Shown here: piece after piece, positions 12,201-26,502 of the stretch | Numbering within the stretch: position 1 is the first letter of the stretch | Layout: each line of letters starts with the position of its first letter | Source: Inia geoffrensis | Taxonomy: Eukaryota > Chordata > Mammalia > Artiodactyla > Iniidae | Assembly (NCBI GenBank): GCA_036417435.1 | Contig: CM070901.1 | Coordinates: forward strand, 160,414,044 to 160,478,043 | DNA length: 64,000 nucleotides | Direction of reading: 5' to 3' | Translations under genes and position numbers: made by a program | The notes under the pieces: model-generated | The model's input: the letters and a program-made list of their open reading frames with translations, nothing else | Databases searched by the model: none | Told to the model about the DNA's origin: nothing

Positions 12201-15200
12201 AATCGTGAATCTATTCTCAATCCTACAGCCAGAGTAATCTGTCTAAACTTCAAACTGAATCATGTCACTCCCCTCTAAAAACCCTTCAGTGGCTTCATTA
12301 CTCAAAAGATCAAGCCCAAACTCTTTAGCCTAGCTTGAAAAACCAAAATAATTGGGTCCCTACTCACCTCTCTAGAACCCCTCTAAATATTCTATGCTCT
12401 AGCCTAGGGAACACCAAATTCAGAGCACTTATAAGGGTCAGGTAGTTTAGCTAACTTGATGCTTAAAACAAACAAAAAACTAGTGAGCAGAGGACAAGCT
12501 TTTACACAGCTCTAGCTGATTGCTGCCAAGAAAGAATTTGGGCCCCACTGCCAGAGTCTTTCAGGTTAAATTTCATTTTTTTCAAAGGTTGGATACTAAC
12601 ATAAAGTTCTTAAAAATACTTTGTGGATTAGGGGATTGATTCAAGCTGGCGGAGTAGAAGGACACACGCTCACTCTCTCTTGTGAGAGCATTAGAATCAC
12701 AACTGCTGAGCGATCATTGACAGGAAGACACTAGAACTCAGCAAAAAAGATACCCCACATCCAAAGACAAAAAAAAAGCCACAGTGAGATGGTACGAGGG
12801 GCGCAATCACAATAAAATCAAATCCCATAACTCGTGGGTGGGTGGCTCACAAACTGGAGAACATTTATACCACAGAGGTCCACCCACTGGAGTAAAGGTT
12901 CTGAGCCCCACATCAGGCTTCCCAACCTGGGGGTCTGGCAACGGGAGGAGGAATTCCTAGAGAATCAGACTTTGAAGGCTAGCGGGATTTGATTGCAGGA
13001 CTTCCATAGGGCCGGGGGAAACAGAGACTTCACTCTTGGAGGGCACACAGAAAGTAGTATGTGCATCGGGACCCAGGGGAAGCAGCAGTGACCCCACAGG
13101 AGACTGAACCAGACCTACCTGCTAGTGTTTGAGGGTCTCCTGCAGAAACGAGGGGTGGCTGTGGTTGACCATGGGGACAAGGACACTGGCAGCAGAAGTT
13201 CTGGGAAGTACTCCTTGGCGTGAGCCCTCCCAGAGCCCGCCATTAGTCCCACCAAAGAGCCAGGTAGGCTCCACAGTATTGGGTCGCCTCAGGCCAAACA
13301 ACCAACAGGGAGGGAACCCAGCCCCACCCATCAGCAGAAAAACAGATTAGAGTTTTACTGAGCCCTGCCCACCAGAGCAACACCCAGCTCTACCCACCAC
13401 CAGTCCCTCCCATCAGGAAACTTGCACAAGCCCCTTAGATAGCCTCATCCACCAGAGGGCAGACAGCAGAAGCAAGAAGAACTACAATTCTGCAGCCTGT
13501 GGAAGGAAAACCACATTCACAGAAAGACAGACAAAATGAAAAGGCAGAGGACTTTGTACCAGATGAAGGAATGAGATAAAACCCCAGAAAAACAACTAAA
13601 TGAAGTAGAGACAGGCAACCTTCCAGAAAAAGAATTCAGAATAATGATAGTGAAGATGATCCAGGACCTCGGAAAAAGAATGGATGCAAAGATTGAGAAG
13701 ATGCAAGAAAAGTTTAACAAAGACCTAGAAGAATTAAAGAACAAACAAACAGAGATGAACAATACAATAACTGAAATGAAAAATACACTAGAAGGAAGCA
13801 ATAGCAGAATAACTGAGGCAGAAGAACAGAAAAGTGACCTGGAAGACAGAATGGTGGAATTCACTGCTGCAGAACAGAATAAAGAAAAAAGAATGAAAAG
13901 AAATGAAGACAGCTGGGACAACATTAAATGCAACAACATTCGCATTATAGGGGTCCTAGAAGGAGAAGAGAGAGAGAAAGGACCCAAGAAAATATTTGAA
14001 GAGATTATAGTAGAAAACTTCCCTAACATGGGAAAGGGAATAGCCACCCAAATCCAGGAAGCACAGGATAAACCCAGGCAGGATAAACCCAAGGAGAAAC
14101 ATGTTGAAACACATAGTAATCAAATTGACAGAAATTAAAGACAAAGAAAAATTATTGAAAGCAGCAAGGGAAAAATGACAAATGACATACAAGGGAACTC
14201 CCATAAGGTTAACAGCTGATTTGTCAGCAGAAACTCTACGAGCCAGAAGGGGGTGGCAGGATATACTTAAAGTGATGCACGGGAAGAACCTACAACCAAG
14301 ATTACTCTACCTGGCAAGGATCTCATTCAGATTCAACAGAGAAATCAAAAACTTTACAGATAAGCAAAAGCTAAGAGAATTCAGCACCACCAAACCAGCT
14401 CTACAACAAATGCTAAAGGAACTTCTCTAAGTGGGAAACACAAGAGAAGAAAAGGACCTACAAAAAAACCCCATTAACAATTAAGAAAATGGTAAGAGGA
14501 AAATACATATCGATAATTACCTTAAACATGAATGGATTAAATGCTCCAACCAAAAGACACAGGCTTGCTGAATGGATACAAAAACAAGACCCATATATAT
14601 GCTGTCTACAAGAAACCCACTTCAGACCTAGGGACACATACAGACTAAAAGTGAGGGGATGGAAAAAGATATTCCATGCAAATGGAAATCAAAAGAAAGC
14701 TGGAGGGCTTCCCTGGTGGCGAAGTGGTTAGGAATCCGCCTGCCAATGCAGGCGACACGGGTTCGAGCCCTGGTCTGGGAGGATCCCACTTGATGCGGAG
14801 CAACTAAGCCCATGCACCACTACTGAGCCTGTGCTTAGAGCCCATGAGCCACAGCTGATGAGCCCACGTGCCACAACCACTGAAGCCTGTGAGCCTAGAG
14901 CCCATGCTCTGTAACAAGAGAAGCCACCACAATGAGAAGCCTGGGCACCAAAATGAAGGGTGGTCCCTGCTCGCCACTAGAGAAAGCCCATGTGCAGCAA
15001 TGAATACCCAACGCAACCAAAAATAAATAAATTAATGATAACAAAAAAAGACAGCTGGAGGAGCAATACTCATATCAGATAAAATAGACTTTAAAATAAA
15101 GAATGTTACAAAAGACACGGAAGGACACTACATAATGATCAAGGGATCAGTCCAAGAAGATATAACAATTATAAATATATATGCACCCAACATAGGAGCA

Positions 15201-18094
15201 CCTCAATACATAAGGCAACTGCTAACAGCTATAAAAGGAAATTGACAATAACACAATAATAGTGGGGGACTTTAACATCTCACTTACACCAATGGACAGA
15301 TCATCCAAACAGAAAATTAATAAGGAAACAAGAGCTTTAAATGACACAATAGACCAGATAGATTTAATTGATATTTATAGGATATTGCATCCAAAAACAG
15401 CAGATTACACTTTCTTCTCAAGTGCACACAGAACATTCTCCAGGATTGATCACATCTTGGGTCACAAATCGAGTCTCAGTAAATGTAAGAAAATTGAGAT
15501 CATATCAAGCATCTTTTCTGACCACAACGCTATGAGATTAGAAATCAATTAAGGGAAAAAAACATAAAAAACACAAACAGACGGAGGCTAAACAATACAT
15601 TACTAAATAACCAAGAGATCACTGAAGAAATCAAAGAGAAAATCAAAAAATACCTAGAAACAAACGACAATGAAAATACAATGATCCAAAACCTATGGGA
15701 TGCAGCAAAAGCAGTTCTAAGAGGGAAGTTTATAGCAATACAATCCTACCTCAAGAGATAGCAAACATCTCAAATAAAAAAATCTAACCTTGGGGCTTCC
15801 CTGGTGGCGCAGTGGTTGAGAATCTGCCTGCCGGTGCAGGAGACACGGGTTCGAGCCCTGGTCTGGGAAGATCCCACATGCCATGGAGCAGCTGGGCCCG
15901 TGAGCCACAACTACCGAGCCTGTGCGTCTGGAGCCTGTGCTCCGCAACAAGAGAGGCCGAGACAGTGAGAGGTCCACACGCCGCGATGAAGAGTGGTCCC
16001 CGCTCGCCGCAAATAGAGAAAGCCCTTGCACAGAAACGGAGACCCAACACAGCCAAAAATAAATAAATTAATTAATTTAAAAAAAAATCTAAACTTACAC
16101 TTAAAAGGACTAGAGAAAGAAGAACAAACAAAACCCAGTTAGCAGAAGGAAAAAAATCATAAAGATCAGAACAGAGATAAATGAAATAGAAACAAAGAAA
16201 ACAACAGCAAAGATCAATAAAACTAAAAGCTGGTTATTTCAGAAGATAAGCAAAATTGATAGATCGTTAGCCAGACTCATCAAGAAAAAGACGGAGAGGG
16301 CTCATATCAATAAAATTAGAAATAAAAAAGGAAAAGTTACAACAGACACTGCAGAAACACAAAGCATCCTAAGACAGTACTACAAGCAACTCTATGACAA
16401 TAAAATGGACAACTTGGAAGAAACAGACAAATTCTTAGCAAGGTATAACCTTCCAAGACTGAACCAGGAAGAAACAGAAAATATGAACAGACCAATCACA
16501 AGTAATGAAATTGAAACTGTGATTAAAAGTCTTCCAACAAACAAAAGTCCAGGACCAGATGGCTTCACAGGTGAATTCTGTCAAACATTTAGAGAAGAGC
16601 TAACACCCATCCTTCTCAAACTCTTCCAAAAAATTGCAGAGGAAGGAACACTCCCAAACTCATTCTATGAGGCCACAATTACCCTGATACCAAAACCAGA
16701 CAAAGATAGTATAAAAAAAGAAAATTACAGACCAATATCACTGTTGAATATAGATGCAAAAATCCTAAACAAAATACTAGCAAACAGAATCCAACAACAG
16801 ATTAAAAGGATCATACACCATGATCAAGTGGGATTTATCCCAGGGATGCAAGGATTTTCAGTATATGCAAATTAACCAATGTGATACACCACATTAACAA
16901 ATTGAAAAAGAAAAACCATATGATCACCTCAATAGATGCAGAAAAAGCTTTTGACAAATTTCAACACCCATTTATGATAAAAACTCTCCAGAAAGTGGGC
17001 ATAGAGGGAACCTACCTCAACATAATAAAGGCCATATATGACAAACCCACAGTAAACATCATTCTCAATGGTGAAAAACTGAAAGCATTTCCTCTAAGAT
17101 CAGGAAAAGGACAAGGATGTCCACTCTCGCCACTATTATTCAACATGGTTTTGGAAGTCCTAGCCACGGCAATCAGAGAAGAAATAGAAATAAAAGGAAT
17201 ACAAATTGGAAAAGAAGAAGTAAAACTGTCACTGTTTGCAGATGACGTGATACTATACATAGAGAATCCTAAACATGCCACCCGAAAACTACTAGAGCCA
17301 ATCAATGAATCTGGCAAAGTTGCAGGATACAAAATTAATGCACAGAAATCTCTTGCATTCCTATACACTAATGATGAAAAATCTGAAAGAGAAATTAAGG
17401 AACCACTCCAATTTACCACTGCAACAAAAAGAATAAAATACCTAGGAATAAACCTACCTAGGGAGACAAAAGATCTGTACGCAGAAAACTGTAAGACACT
17501 GATGAAAGAAATCAAAGATGACACAAACAGATGGAGAGATATACCATGTTCTTGGATTGGAAGAATCAATATTGTGAAGATGACTATACTACCCAAAGCA
17601 ACCTACAGATTCAATGCAATCCCTATCAAATTACCAGTGGCATTTTTTACAGAACGAGAATATAAAATCTTAAAATTTGTATGGAGCCACAGAAGACCCC
17701 GAATAGCCAAAGCAGTCTTGAGGGAAAAACACGGAGCTGGAGGAATCAGACTCCCTGACTTCAGACTATACTGCAAAGCTACATACAGTAATCGGGGCTT
17801 CCCTGGTGGCGCAGTGGTTAAGAATCCACCTGCCAATGCAGGAGACACGGGTTCAAGCCCCGGTCTGGGAAGATTCCACACGCCGCAGAGCAACTAAGCC
17901 CATGTGCCCCAACTACTGAGCTTGCGCTCTAGAGCCCATGAGCCACAACTACTGAGACCACGTGCCTGGAGCCCGTGCTCTGCAACAAGAGAAGCCACTG
18001 CAATGAGGAGCCTGCGCACTGAAACGAAGGATAGCTCCCACTCGCCACAACTAGAGAAAGCCCACGCACAACAACGAAGACCCAACACAGCCAA

Positions 18095-18125
<31 letters not shown>

Positions 18126-21100
18126 GCTACAGTAATCAAGACAATATGGTACTGGCACAAGAACAGAAATATAGATCAATGGAACAGGATAGAAAGCCCA
18201 GAGATAAACCCACGCACCTATGGTCAACTAATCTATAACAAAGGAGGCAAGGATATACAATGGAGAAAAGAGAGCCTCTTCAATAAGTAGTGCTGGGAAA
18301 ACTGGACAGCTCCATGTAAAAGAATGAAAGTAGAACACTCCCTAACACCATACACAAAAATAAACTCAAAATGGATTAGAGACCTACATGTAAGACTGGA
18401 CACTATAAAACTCTTAGAGGAAAACATAGGAAGAACACTCTTTGACATAAATCACAGTGAGATCTTTTCTGACCCACCTCCTAGAGAAATGGAAATAAAA
18501 ATAAATGAGACCTAATGAAACTTAAAAGCTTTTGCACAGCAAAGGAAACTATAAGCAAAACGAAAAGACAACCCTCAGGGGGCTTCCCCAGTGGCACAGT
18601 GGTTGAGAGTTCGCCTGCCGATGCAGGGGACACGGGTTCGTGCCCTGGTCCGGGAAGATCCCACATGCCGTGGAGCAACTAAGCCCGTGAGCCATGGCCA
18701 CTGAGCCTGCACGTCCGGAGCCTGTGCTCCACAACACGAGAGGCCACAACAGTGCGAGGCCCACCTACCGCAAAAAAACAAAAAAAAAACAAATTAAAAA
18801 AACGACAACCCTCAGAATGGGAGAAAATATTTGCAAACAAATCAAAGGACAAAGGATTAATCTCCAAAATATATAAACGGCTCATGCAGCTCAATATTAA
18901 AAAACAAACAACTCAATCCAAAAATGGGCAGAAGACCTAAATAGACATTTCCCCAAAGAAGAGAGAAGAAGCACATGAAAAGCTGCTCAACGTCACTAAT
19001 TATTAGAGAAATGCAAATAAAAACTATAATGAGGTATCACCTCACACCAGTTAGAATGGGCATCATCAGAAAATCTACAAACAACAAATGCTGGAGAGGG
19101 TGTGGAGAAAAGGGAACCCTCTTGCACTGTTGGTGGCAATGTAAATTGATACAGCCACTATGGAGAACAGTATGGAGGTTCCTTAAAAAACCAGAAATAG
19201 AATTACCAGATTTCTAGAATTCTACAATTCTAGAATTACCAGAATTACCAGATGGCCCAGTGATCGCATTACTGGGCATATACCCAGAGAAAACCATAAT
19301 TCAAAAAAACACATGCACCCCAATGTTCATTGCAGAACTATTTGCAATAGCCAGGTCACGGAAGCAACCTAAATGCCCATCGACAGACGAATGGATAAAG
19401 AAGATGTGGTACATATATACAATGGAATATTACTCAGCCATAAAAAGGAATGAAATTGGGTCATTTGTAGAGACTTGGATGGATCCAGAGACTGTCATAC
19501 AGAGTGTAGTAAGTCAGAAAGAAAAACAAGTATCGTATATTGACGCATATATGTGGAACCTAGAAAAATGGTACAGATGAACTGGTTTGCAGGGCAGAAA
19601 TAGAGACACAGATGTAGAGAACAAACGTATGGACACCAAGGGGGGAAAGTGGCATGGGGGAGTGGTGGTGGTGGGATGAACTGAGAGATTGGGATTGACA
19701 TATATACACTAATATGTATAATGTGAATAACTAATACAAACCTGCTGTATAAAGAAATAAAATAAAATAAAATACTTTGTGGGTTAAACAAAAATGTTTG
19801 AGGGATTGAATTTATCTCATGAATTAATTGTACCAATCTACTGAGCACAATTTTACTAGCAATTCTCTAAGGGAATCCTCTCCCATCTTTACGCCTTTGC
19901 ACATGCTATGGCCTAGAATACAGTTCTCTCTTCACACCCTCTATTCAATCTTTAAGTTGCAACTGAAAAGTTAATTTCCCCAGAAAGCTGTCCTTGACCC
20001 CCAGAGTCTCAGTTAAGTAACTCTCTGAAGTGCTCCCCTGAGAACCCTGTACTTCTCTTGTCATTACATTCAAACTGCACAGAAATTGTGCTTGCTTGCT
20101 CTACTCCAGGAGGCCAGGAGCAGGTCTATCTTTATTCTAAGAAAATAGCACAGGGGAGTTCACAGGTGGCTTAGTGGTTAGGATTCTGGGTTTTTACTGC
20201 CATGGCCCAGGTTCAATCCGTGGATAGGGAACTGAGGTCCCGCGCAGCTTGTACACAGATGCCCAGCACTTAGTAGGTGCTCAATAAAAATCTGTTGTCA
20301 TAATAAATTAACTCTCATTTGGATTATTTTTTGGTTTCCTAATTGGCTCCATTTATATCCAGCCTTACCCTGTTCCAATCCATCTTCCATAACGGTGTCA
20401 CAGAAATCTTTGAAAAAGTCAATGCCCTCCTCTAGAACATTCAAGGACAAAAGAAAAGATTCTAAAGACTAACACAGTAATCAAGGAACTTTGCAAGGTT
20501 CCTTTTCCAATCTAATTCTCCCCCTACCCTCTTTCATAATATTATACTCCAGACAAACAACTCTTCTGCAACAAGACCCACAGAGCTTCCCACCACAGTG
20601 ACTGTAATCAAGCCTTCCTACTATTTGAAATTCATCCTTATCCTAAATCTCTGAAGGACAAAGCCCACCTCAAAAGCTGCCTCTTTTACAAAGTAAAAGC
20701 AAATCTCACCCTAAGAACCCATCTTTATCCCAGGCCACAAAGTTCCAAGAAATATGACCTCACAATCAAAAACCACAAAACACACAAGGAAACAAAGCAC
20801 CAGAGGTAAGAGCCCATAGAAACAACTAATAGCAGAATCAGATCCTCAGGGACCTTGGATATAAGTTTAAATAAAAAAGAACAGCACTGAATTTCTATAC
20901 ACCAGTAAGCAATTAAAAAATAAAAAATTCAGAAGATACAATTTATGATAGCATTAAAGAAATGAAGTACTTGGAAAAAATCTAATAAAAGATGTACATC
21001 ACCTTTATAGAGAAAATTACAAAACTTTATATTGATAGCCAAAATCTCAACATGCCCATCAACAGTGGAATGGATAAATATAGTATATTCTACAATTAAA

Positions 21101-24100
21101 TAGTACACAGCAATTAATATGAATAAGCTACAGCTACACACAAAAATGTATATTGTATAATTCCATTTATATCAAGTTCAGCAAAATTAAACTATATTAT
21201 TTAGGGATGGGTAATTAGGTAATTAAATTATGATGAAGAGCAAGGAAGCATTAACAGAAAAGTCAGGATTCTAGTTACCTCTGGGGGAAGAGAAGAGGCT
21301 GTGATCAGGAAGGGGCATATGTAGGTTTCTGAGGTACTGGCAATGTTCTATTTCTTGAACTAGTTTGTGTTTACATGTATGTTTACTTTATATCAATTTG
21401 TTAAACTTCGTATTTGTTTTATGCACTTTTCTGTGCATGTGTTATATTTCATAATAAAGAAGCTAAAGGAAATCTTTATGTGAGACATTTAAAAAGAACT
21501 AAATAGGGACTTCCCTCATGACACAGTGGATAAGGCTCCACGCTCCCAGTTCAGGGGGCCTGGGTTCGATCCCTGGTCGGGGAACTAGATCCCACATGCA
21601 TGCCGCAACTGAGAGTTCACATGCCACAACTAACGAGGCCACGTGCTCCAACTAAGACCCAGTGCAAATTAATTAATTAATTAATTAAAGACCTAAATAA
21701 ATGGAGATATACCATGTTCGCGGATTCAAAGACTTAATATTCTCAAGATATCGATTTTCCCATTTTCCCTAAGCTGAGGCACAGAGTCATTGAAATTTCA
21801 ACAAAAATCCTAGTAGATTTATTTGTAGCACTTGATGAGTTAATTCTAAAATTTATACAAAAGTACAAAGCGCAAGGAGCAAGTCACTTTTAAAGAACAA
21901 CAAAGTGGGAGAACTTAATACTAGATATCAAAACTTTATAAAAAGCTATTATAATTAAGCCACTGTGGCAATGGCATATAGGGCAATAAACAGACCAAGT
22001 CAAAAGAACAGAGAGCCCAGAAACAGACTCAAGCATTGTACCTGGCACTAAGTAGGTGCTTAATAAGTATTTGTGGAATAAATGAATAAATACGGCCATT
22101 TCAGATACAAAAGTGGTGGCACTTAGCGGGGAGAAAACAGACTTTTCAACCAATCAGCTGGGACAATATGCGGGAAAAAGTTTCAGTGGATTCCCTACTT
22201 CAAATCATATTAGGGAACTCCCTGGCAGTCCAGTGGTTAGGACTCCACGCTTTCACTGCAGGTGGCACTCCTGGTCGAGGAACTAAGATCCCGCATGCTG
22301 CGCAGTGCAGCCAATAAAAAAAGATACATAACAAACCATATTACAAAATCAATTCCAAATACAGTACATATCTATATGTGAAAGGCAAACTTATAAAGAT
22401 TTTAAAAGATTAATATAGGATACTTTAAGCGTTGGGAAGGATTTATTAAGACATAAAAAGCACTTATACAAGAAACAACAAATATGACTATGTTAAAATT
22501 AAGAATCTCGGGACTTCCCTGATGGCACAGTGATTAAGAATCTGCCTGTCAATGCAGGGGACACAGGTTTGAGCCCTGGTCCGGGAAGATCCCACATGCC
22601 GCACAGCAACTAGGCCTGTGCACCACAACTACTGAGCCTGCGCTCTAGAGCCCGTGAGCCACAACTACTGAGCCCACATGCCACAACCACTGAAGCCCAT
22701 GGGCCTAGAGTCCGAGCTCTGCAACAAGAGTAGCAACCTCAATGAGAAGCTTGCACACCATAACGAAGAGTAGCCCCCCTCTCCACAACCAGAGAAAGCC
22801 CACACAGCAACGAAGACCCAACACAGCCAAAAATAAATAAATGAATAAATTTTTTTTTAATTAACAATCTCTGTTCATTAAAGATACATTAGATTGAAAA
22901 AACAAAACCAAAGTAGAAAATACTTACAGCAATATACTGACAATGAACTATACATACCAGAATATATAAAGAACTACTACAAATTGTTAAGAAAAAGAAA
23001 GTCAAACAACCCAAGAGGAAAATGGGCAAAAGACATGATAATACATTTCACAGCAGAGGACATACAAATGGCTAATAAACATATAAACAGATGCTCAGTT
23101 TCACTGGTCACTAGCAAAATGCAAATCAAGACCATAATTACATATGGTTTTTTTTTACACCCATTTGATTAGTAAAATTTAAAGTCTGATTCTAAGCGTA
23201 GGAGAGGACGTGAATCACGGTATCTCTTATATATTGCCAGTTCATTCAACCACACTGAAAACCAACTTGGCATTTAATATGCACATATTCTACAGTCCAG
23301 CAATTCGACTCCCAGAGAAAGAGCCATAAGAAAATTTTGCCTATATGCACTAACTGACATGTACAAGAATATTCATAGTAACACTGGTCCTAACATTGAA
23401 AACCTAGATACAAATTAAGACCACAGGAGAATGGATAAATTGCAGTATACTGGCATCATGAAATATTATTCAGCAGAGAAAAATTAAAGAATTATAGCTA
23501 TATGCAACAAGGTGGATGGATTTTAGTAGTTATAATATTGTGAGAGATAAGCAAGTCCCCAAAGACTACACGTAACATGATACCTTTTTTAAAGAATTCA
23601 AACACAAGTAAATAAATACTATAACTTGTTTAGGCACGTACATACATGATAAACATAATAATATGATAAGCAAGAGAATGATAAACACGAAATTTAGAAG
23701 AGTGATTGGGTTGCAGGAATATGAAAGTTCACAGCATCATTAAAATATTTAAGTAAAATGAATGAATAAACAATAAAATAACATTTTTAAAAAGAAGACC
23801 AAGCACGAACCTTCTTTAGATGCTTATAAGCCAAGGATAATGATTAACCCAATTCTGTGTATCCAAGGTCCAATTAAAAGAGAAACAAAACAATAACCAG
23901 ACAATCAAAACGAAAAATGGGCAGAAGGCTTGGATAGGAACTTCAATAGGGAAACCTGTAAAAAGATCCTCAACCTCACCAGTAACAAGCGAAACATAAA
24001 CTGGCAAAAAAATTTAAATATAACAAAATCAAGTGTTGGCAAGGACTTGGAGCAACTGGAATTCTTCTACACTGGTGGCAACTGGAAACCATTTTGGCAT

Positions 24101-26466
24101 TATTTAATAAGGGTGACTGTGTGCCAATGTCCTGACCAAGCAATTCTACTCCTAGTACATCCCCTTCTGAAACTGTAGGATATATGCATCCAAGAAACAT
24201 GCTCAAGAATGTTCACAGCAGCAGTGTTTGTAGCAGCTCAAAACTAGAAACAAACCAAATGTCCACCAATAATAATAAAATAGACAACTTGTAGTATACT
24301 CTTTCAATGAAATACAGTGAAAATAAATACAGCTACACGTATCAACATGAATGACTCTTAGGAACATGTTGAGCAAGAAAAGGCAAGTCACATAATAAAT
24401 ACTGTATGGCTCCACTTATGTAACATTCAAACATGTAAAACATGTACTATTTAAAAATACATACAGGTAGGGACTTCCCTGGTGGTCCAGCAGTTAGGAC
24501 CCCACACTTCCAATGCAGGGGGCCCAGGTTTGATCCCTGGTCAGGGAACTCGATCCCGTATTACCAAATCCCACATGCCGCAACTAAAGACCCCGAGTAA
24601 CGCAACTAAGACGCAGCACAGCCAAATAAGATAAATAAATAAATAAATATTTTAAAAAGAAAAAAAAGAATACATAATGGTAAATTTATAAAGACAAGCG
24701 AGGAAATAATAAATCCCAAATTCACGGCAGAGGTTAACTCTGGGAAGAAGACAGGATCAGGGAAGGGCATACAGGGGCTTTAGCAGTCATGGAAATACTC
24801 TTTTTCTTAAACTAGGTGGTATTAATAATAATGTGATTCTTTATACCCTACATATATTTTATAAAAATTCTTTCATATCTATTCAATATTTTATAAAAAC
24901 ATTAAAAAAAGAACAGAAGGCAATGAATACAAAGACTGGGACTATACAAAATTAGCATCCAAGGCAAGGAAGACAGCAGGATTTTTATTATGTAAATAGG
25001 AAGATGCCTGGATGAAAAGTGAAGATTTAGATTCTGGGACAGATTAATTAGATGTGTAGAGACAGAATTGGAGAAGGAACCAAAGAGGGTGCAATTGTGT
25101 GAAAAAAACTTCAATGTGTCTCCTTCAGGTATAGAAACTTCTATGAGCAGTCTAGGGAACTTCTCTCAAGACTGACTCTCAAAAGCCATTAATTGGGCTT
25201 CCCTGGTGGCGCAGTGGTTGAGAGTCCGCCTGCCGATGCAGGGGACACGGGTTCGTGCCCCGGTCTGGGAAGATCCCACATGCCGCGGAGCGGCTAGGCC
25301 CGTGAGCCATGGCCGCTGAGCCTGCGTGTCCGGAGCCTGTGCTCTGCAACAGGAGAGGCCACAACAGTGAGAGGCCCGCGTACCGCAAAAAAAAAATAAA
25401 TAAATAAAAGCCATTAATTTCAGGACACTAAAATAAATGGCTCTTTGTGCTTTGGGAAAGGGATGCTAGAATCATAGCCCAGAGAAAGGAGAAGAAAGAA
25501 GGGATGAATGCAAAGAAATGCTGCTGAGGGGAAGAGGACTAACGATTCATACTCAATAAAGAGGTAGAGCCAGAGAAGGAAAAAGATCACATGAAAGAGA
25601 ACAAGGTCTAGAGATTTCAGAAAGAGATTATACTAGGGTTTTGCTTTAGAAGTTTACAATAAGCATACCACACAGATGAAGTAATCTCCAATAAGGTATT
25701 ATTATCTCCTATGATAGCTACTGTTGGTTGCTTCCCAAAGAGCCATTCTTTCCCTTCTTTCTTGTTAAGAGATCTCAATTTGGTTGCGTGCACCCAGCCC
25801 CAAGAATCAAATTGCTGGTGAATGGTCTAAGGACAGCAAATGATCCAAGGAGATTTAAGGTGAAATCTGTTAGGAAACTTCTAGGACGAGTTTTCCTCTT
25901 TAATAAAACATAGAGTGTGGGGTGAGGACAGTGGAGAGTGATCCAAATCAGGGTTGCTGTAAACATTAAGGAAATAACAAGTAGCTCTGGCTTGGTACCT
26001 AGCAATCACCAATAAATGTTAGTTAATTTTTCTTCTCACTTAAAGATAGGATCAATTTTTTTTGTTTTTAATATTTTCTTGTGGGACTTCCCTGGTGGTG
26101 CAGTGGTTAAGAACCTGCCTGCCAATGCAGGGGACACGGGTTCAAGCCCTGGTCCAGGAAGATACCACATGCCGTGGGGCAACTAGGCTCATGTGCCACA
26201 ACTACTGAGTCTGCACTCTAGAGCCTGTGAGCCACAACTATTGAGCCCATGCACCACAACTACTGAAGCCCGCATGCCCTAGGGCCTGCGTGCTGCAACT
26301 ACTGAAGCCCACGTGCCTAGAGCCCGTGCTCCACAATAAGAGAAGCCACTGCAATGAGAAGCCTGCACACCACAATGAAGAGTTGCCTCTGCTCGCCGCA
26401 ACTAGAGAAAGCCCACGCACAGCAACGAACACCCAACACAGCCATAAATAAAATTTAAAAATATAA

Positions 26467-26502
<36 letters not shown>

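Larger units (their letters stand above)
14489..19580 (+). pseudogene. L1 ORF2 remnant (endonuclease / reverse transcriptase)
   Basis: The ATG at 14489 opens the apurinic-like endonuclease ([16 protein letters not shown]; later GDFN and SDHNAM at 15262-15550). SINEs interrupt it at 14705 and 15792. The reverse transcriptase follows at 16405-17790, with [22 protein letters not shown] and the active-site FADD at about 17233. The C-terminal zinc-knuckle region lies at 18975-19217, and the frame ends EKWYR at 19580. Stops at about 15244, 15550 and 16873 plus two more SINEs make it non-functional. The RT section is open for over 300 codons, suggesting a fairly young insertion. Confidence 0.9.
12627..19768 (+). 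mobile_element. L1 element C, near full length, with four nested SINEs
   Basis: A complete-looking LINE-1 in plus orientation, antisense to HDAC1. About 900 bases of 5' UTR begin at gattgattcaagctggcgg. Then come ORF1 and ORF2 remnants, a 3' UTR, and an A-rich tail (aaataaaataaaataa). Target duplications aaaatactttgtgg lie at 12613-12626 and 19769-19782. Subtracting SINEs at 14705, 15792, 17794 and 18579 leaves about 6 kb, a normal L1 length. ORF1 has an early stop and ORF2 has several stops and insertions, so it is not active. Confidence 0.95.
21690..23790 (+). mobile_element. Old L1 fragment with two SINE insertions
   Basis: ORF2-derived text (gatataccatgttcgcggat, atttcaacaaaaatcc) continues through 22860-23170 (aagaactactacaaattgtt, gaggacatacaaatggc) to the late ORF2 block (gaatattcatagtaacactg; gaaatattattcagcag). 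SINEs at 22213 and 22510 interrupt it. It is of an older subfamily than L1 A and C. Confidence 0.75.

Noticed and set aside
16881..17897. 338-codon reverse-transcriptase frame as a host gene
   Set aside because: It is a piece of the dead L1 ORF2, and its last residues come from a SINE. It lacks the endonuclease frame and a start of its own.
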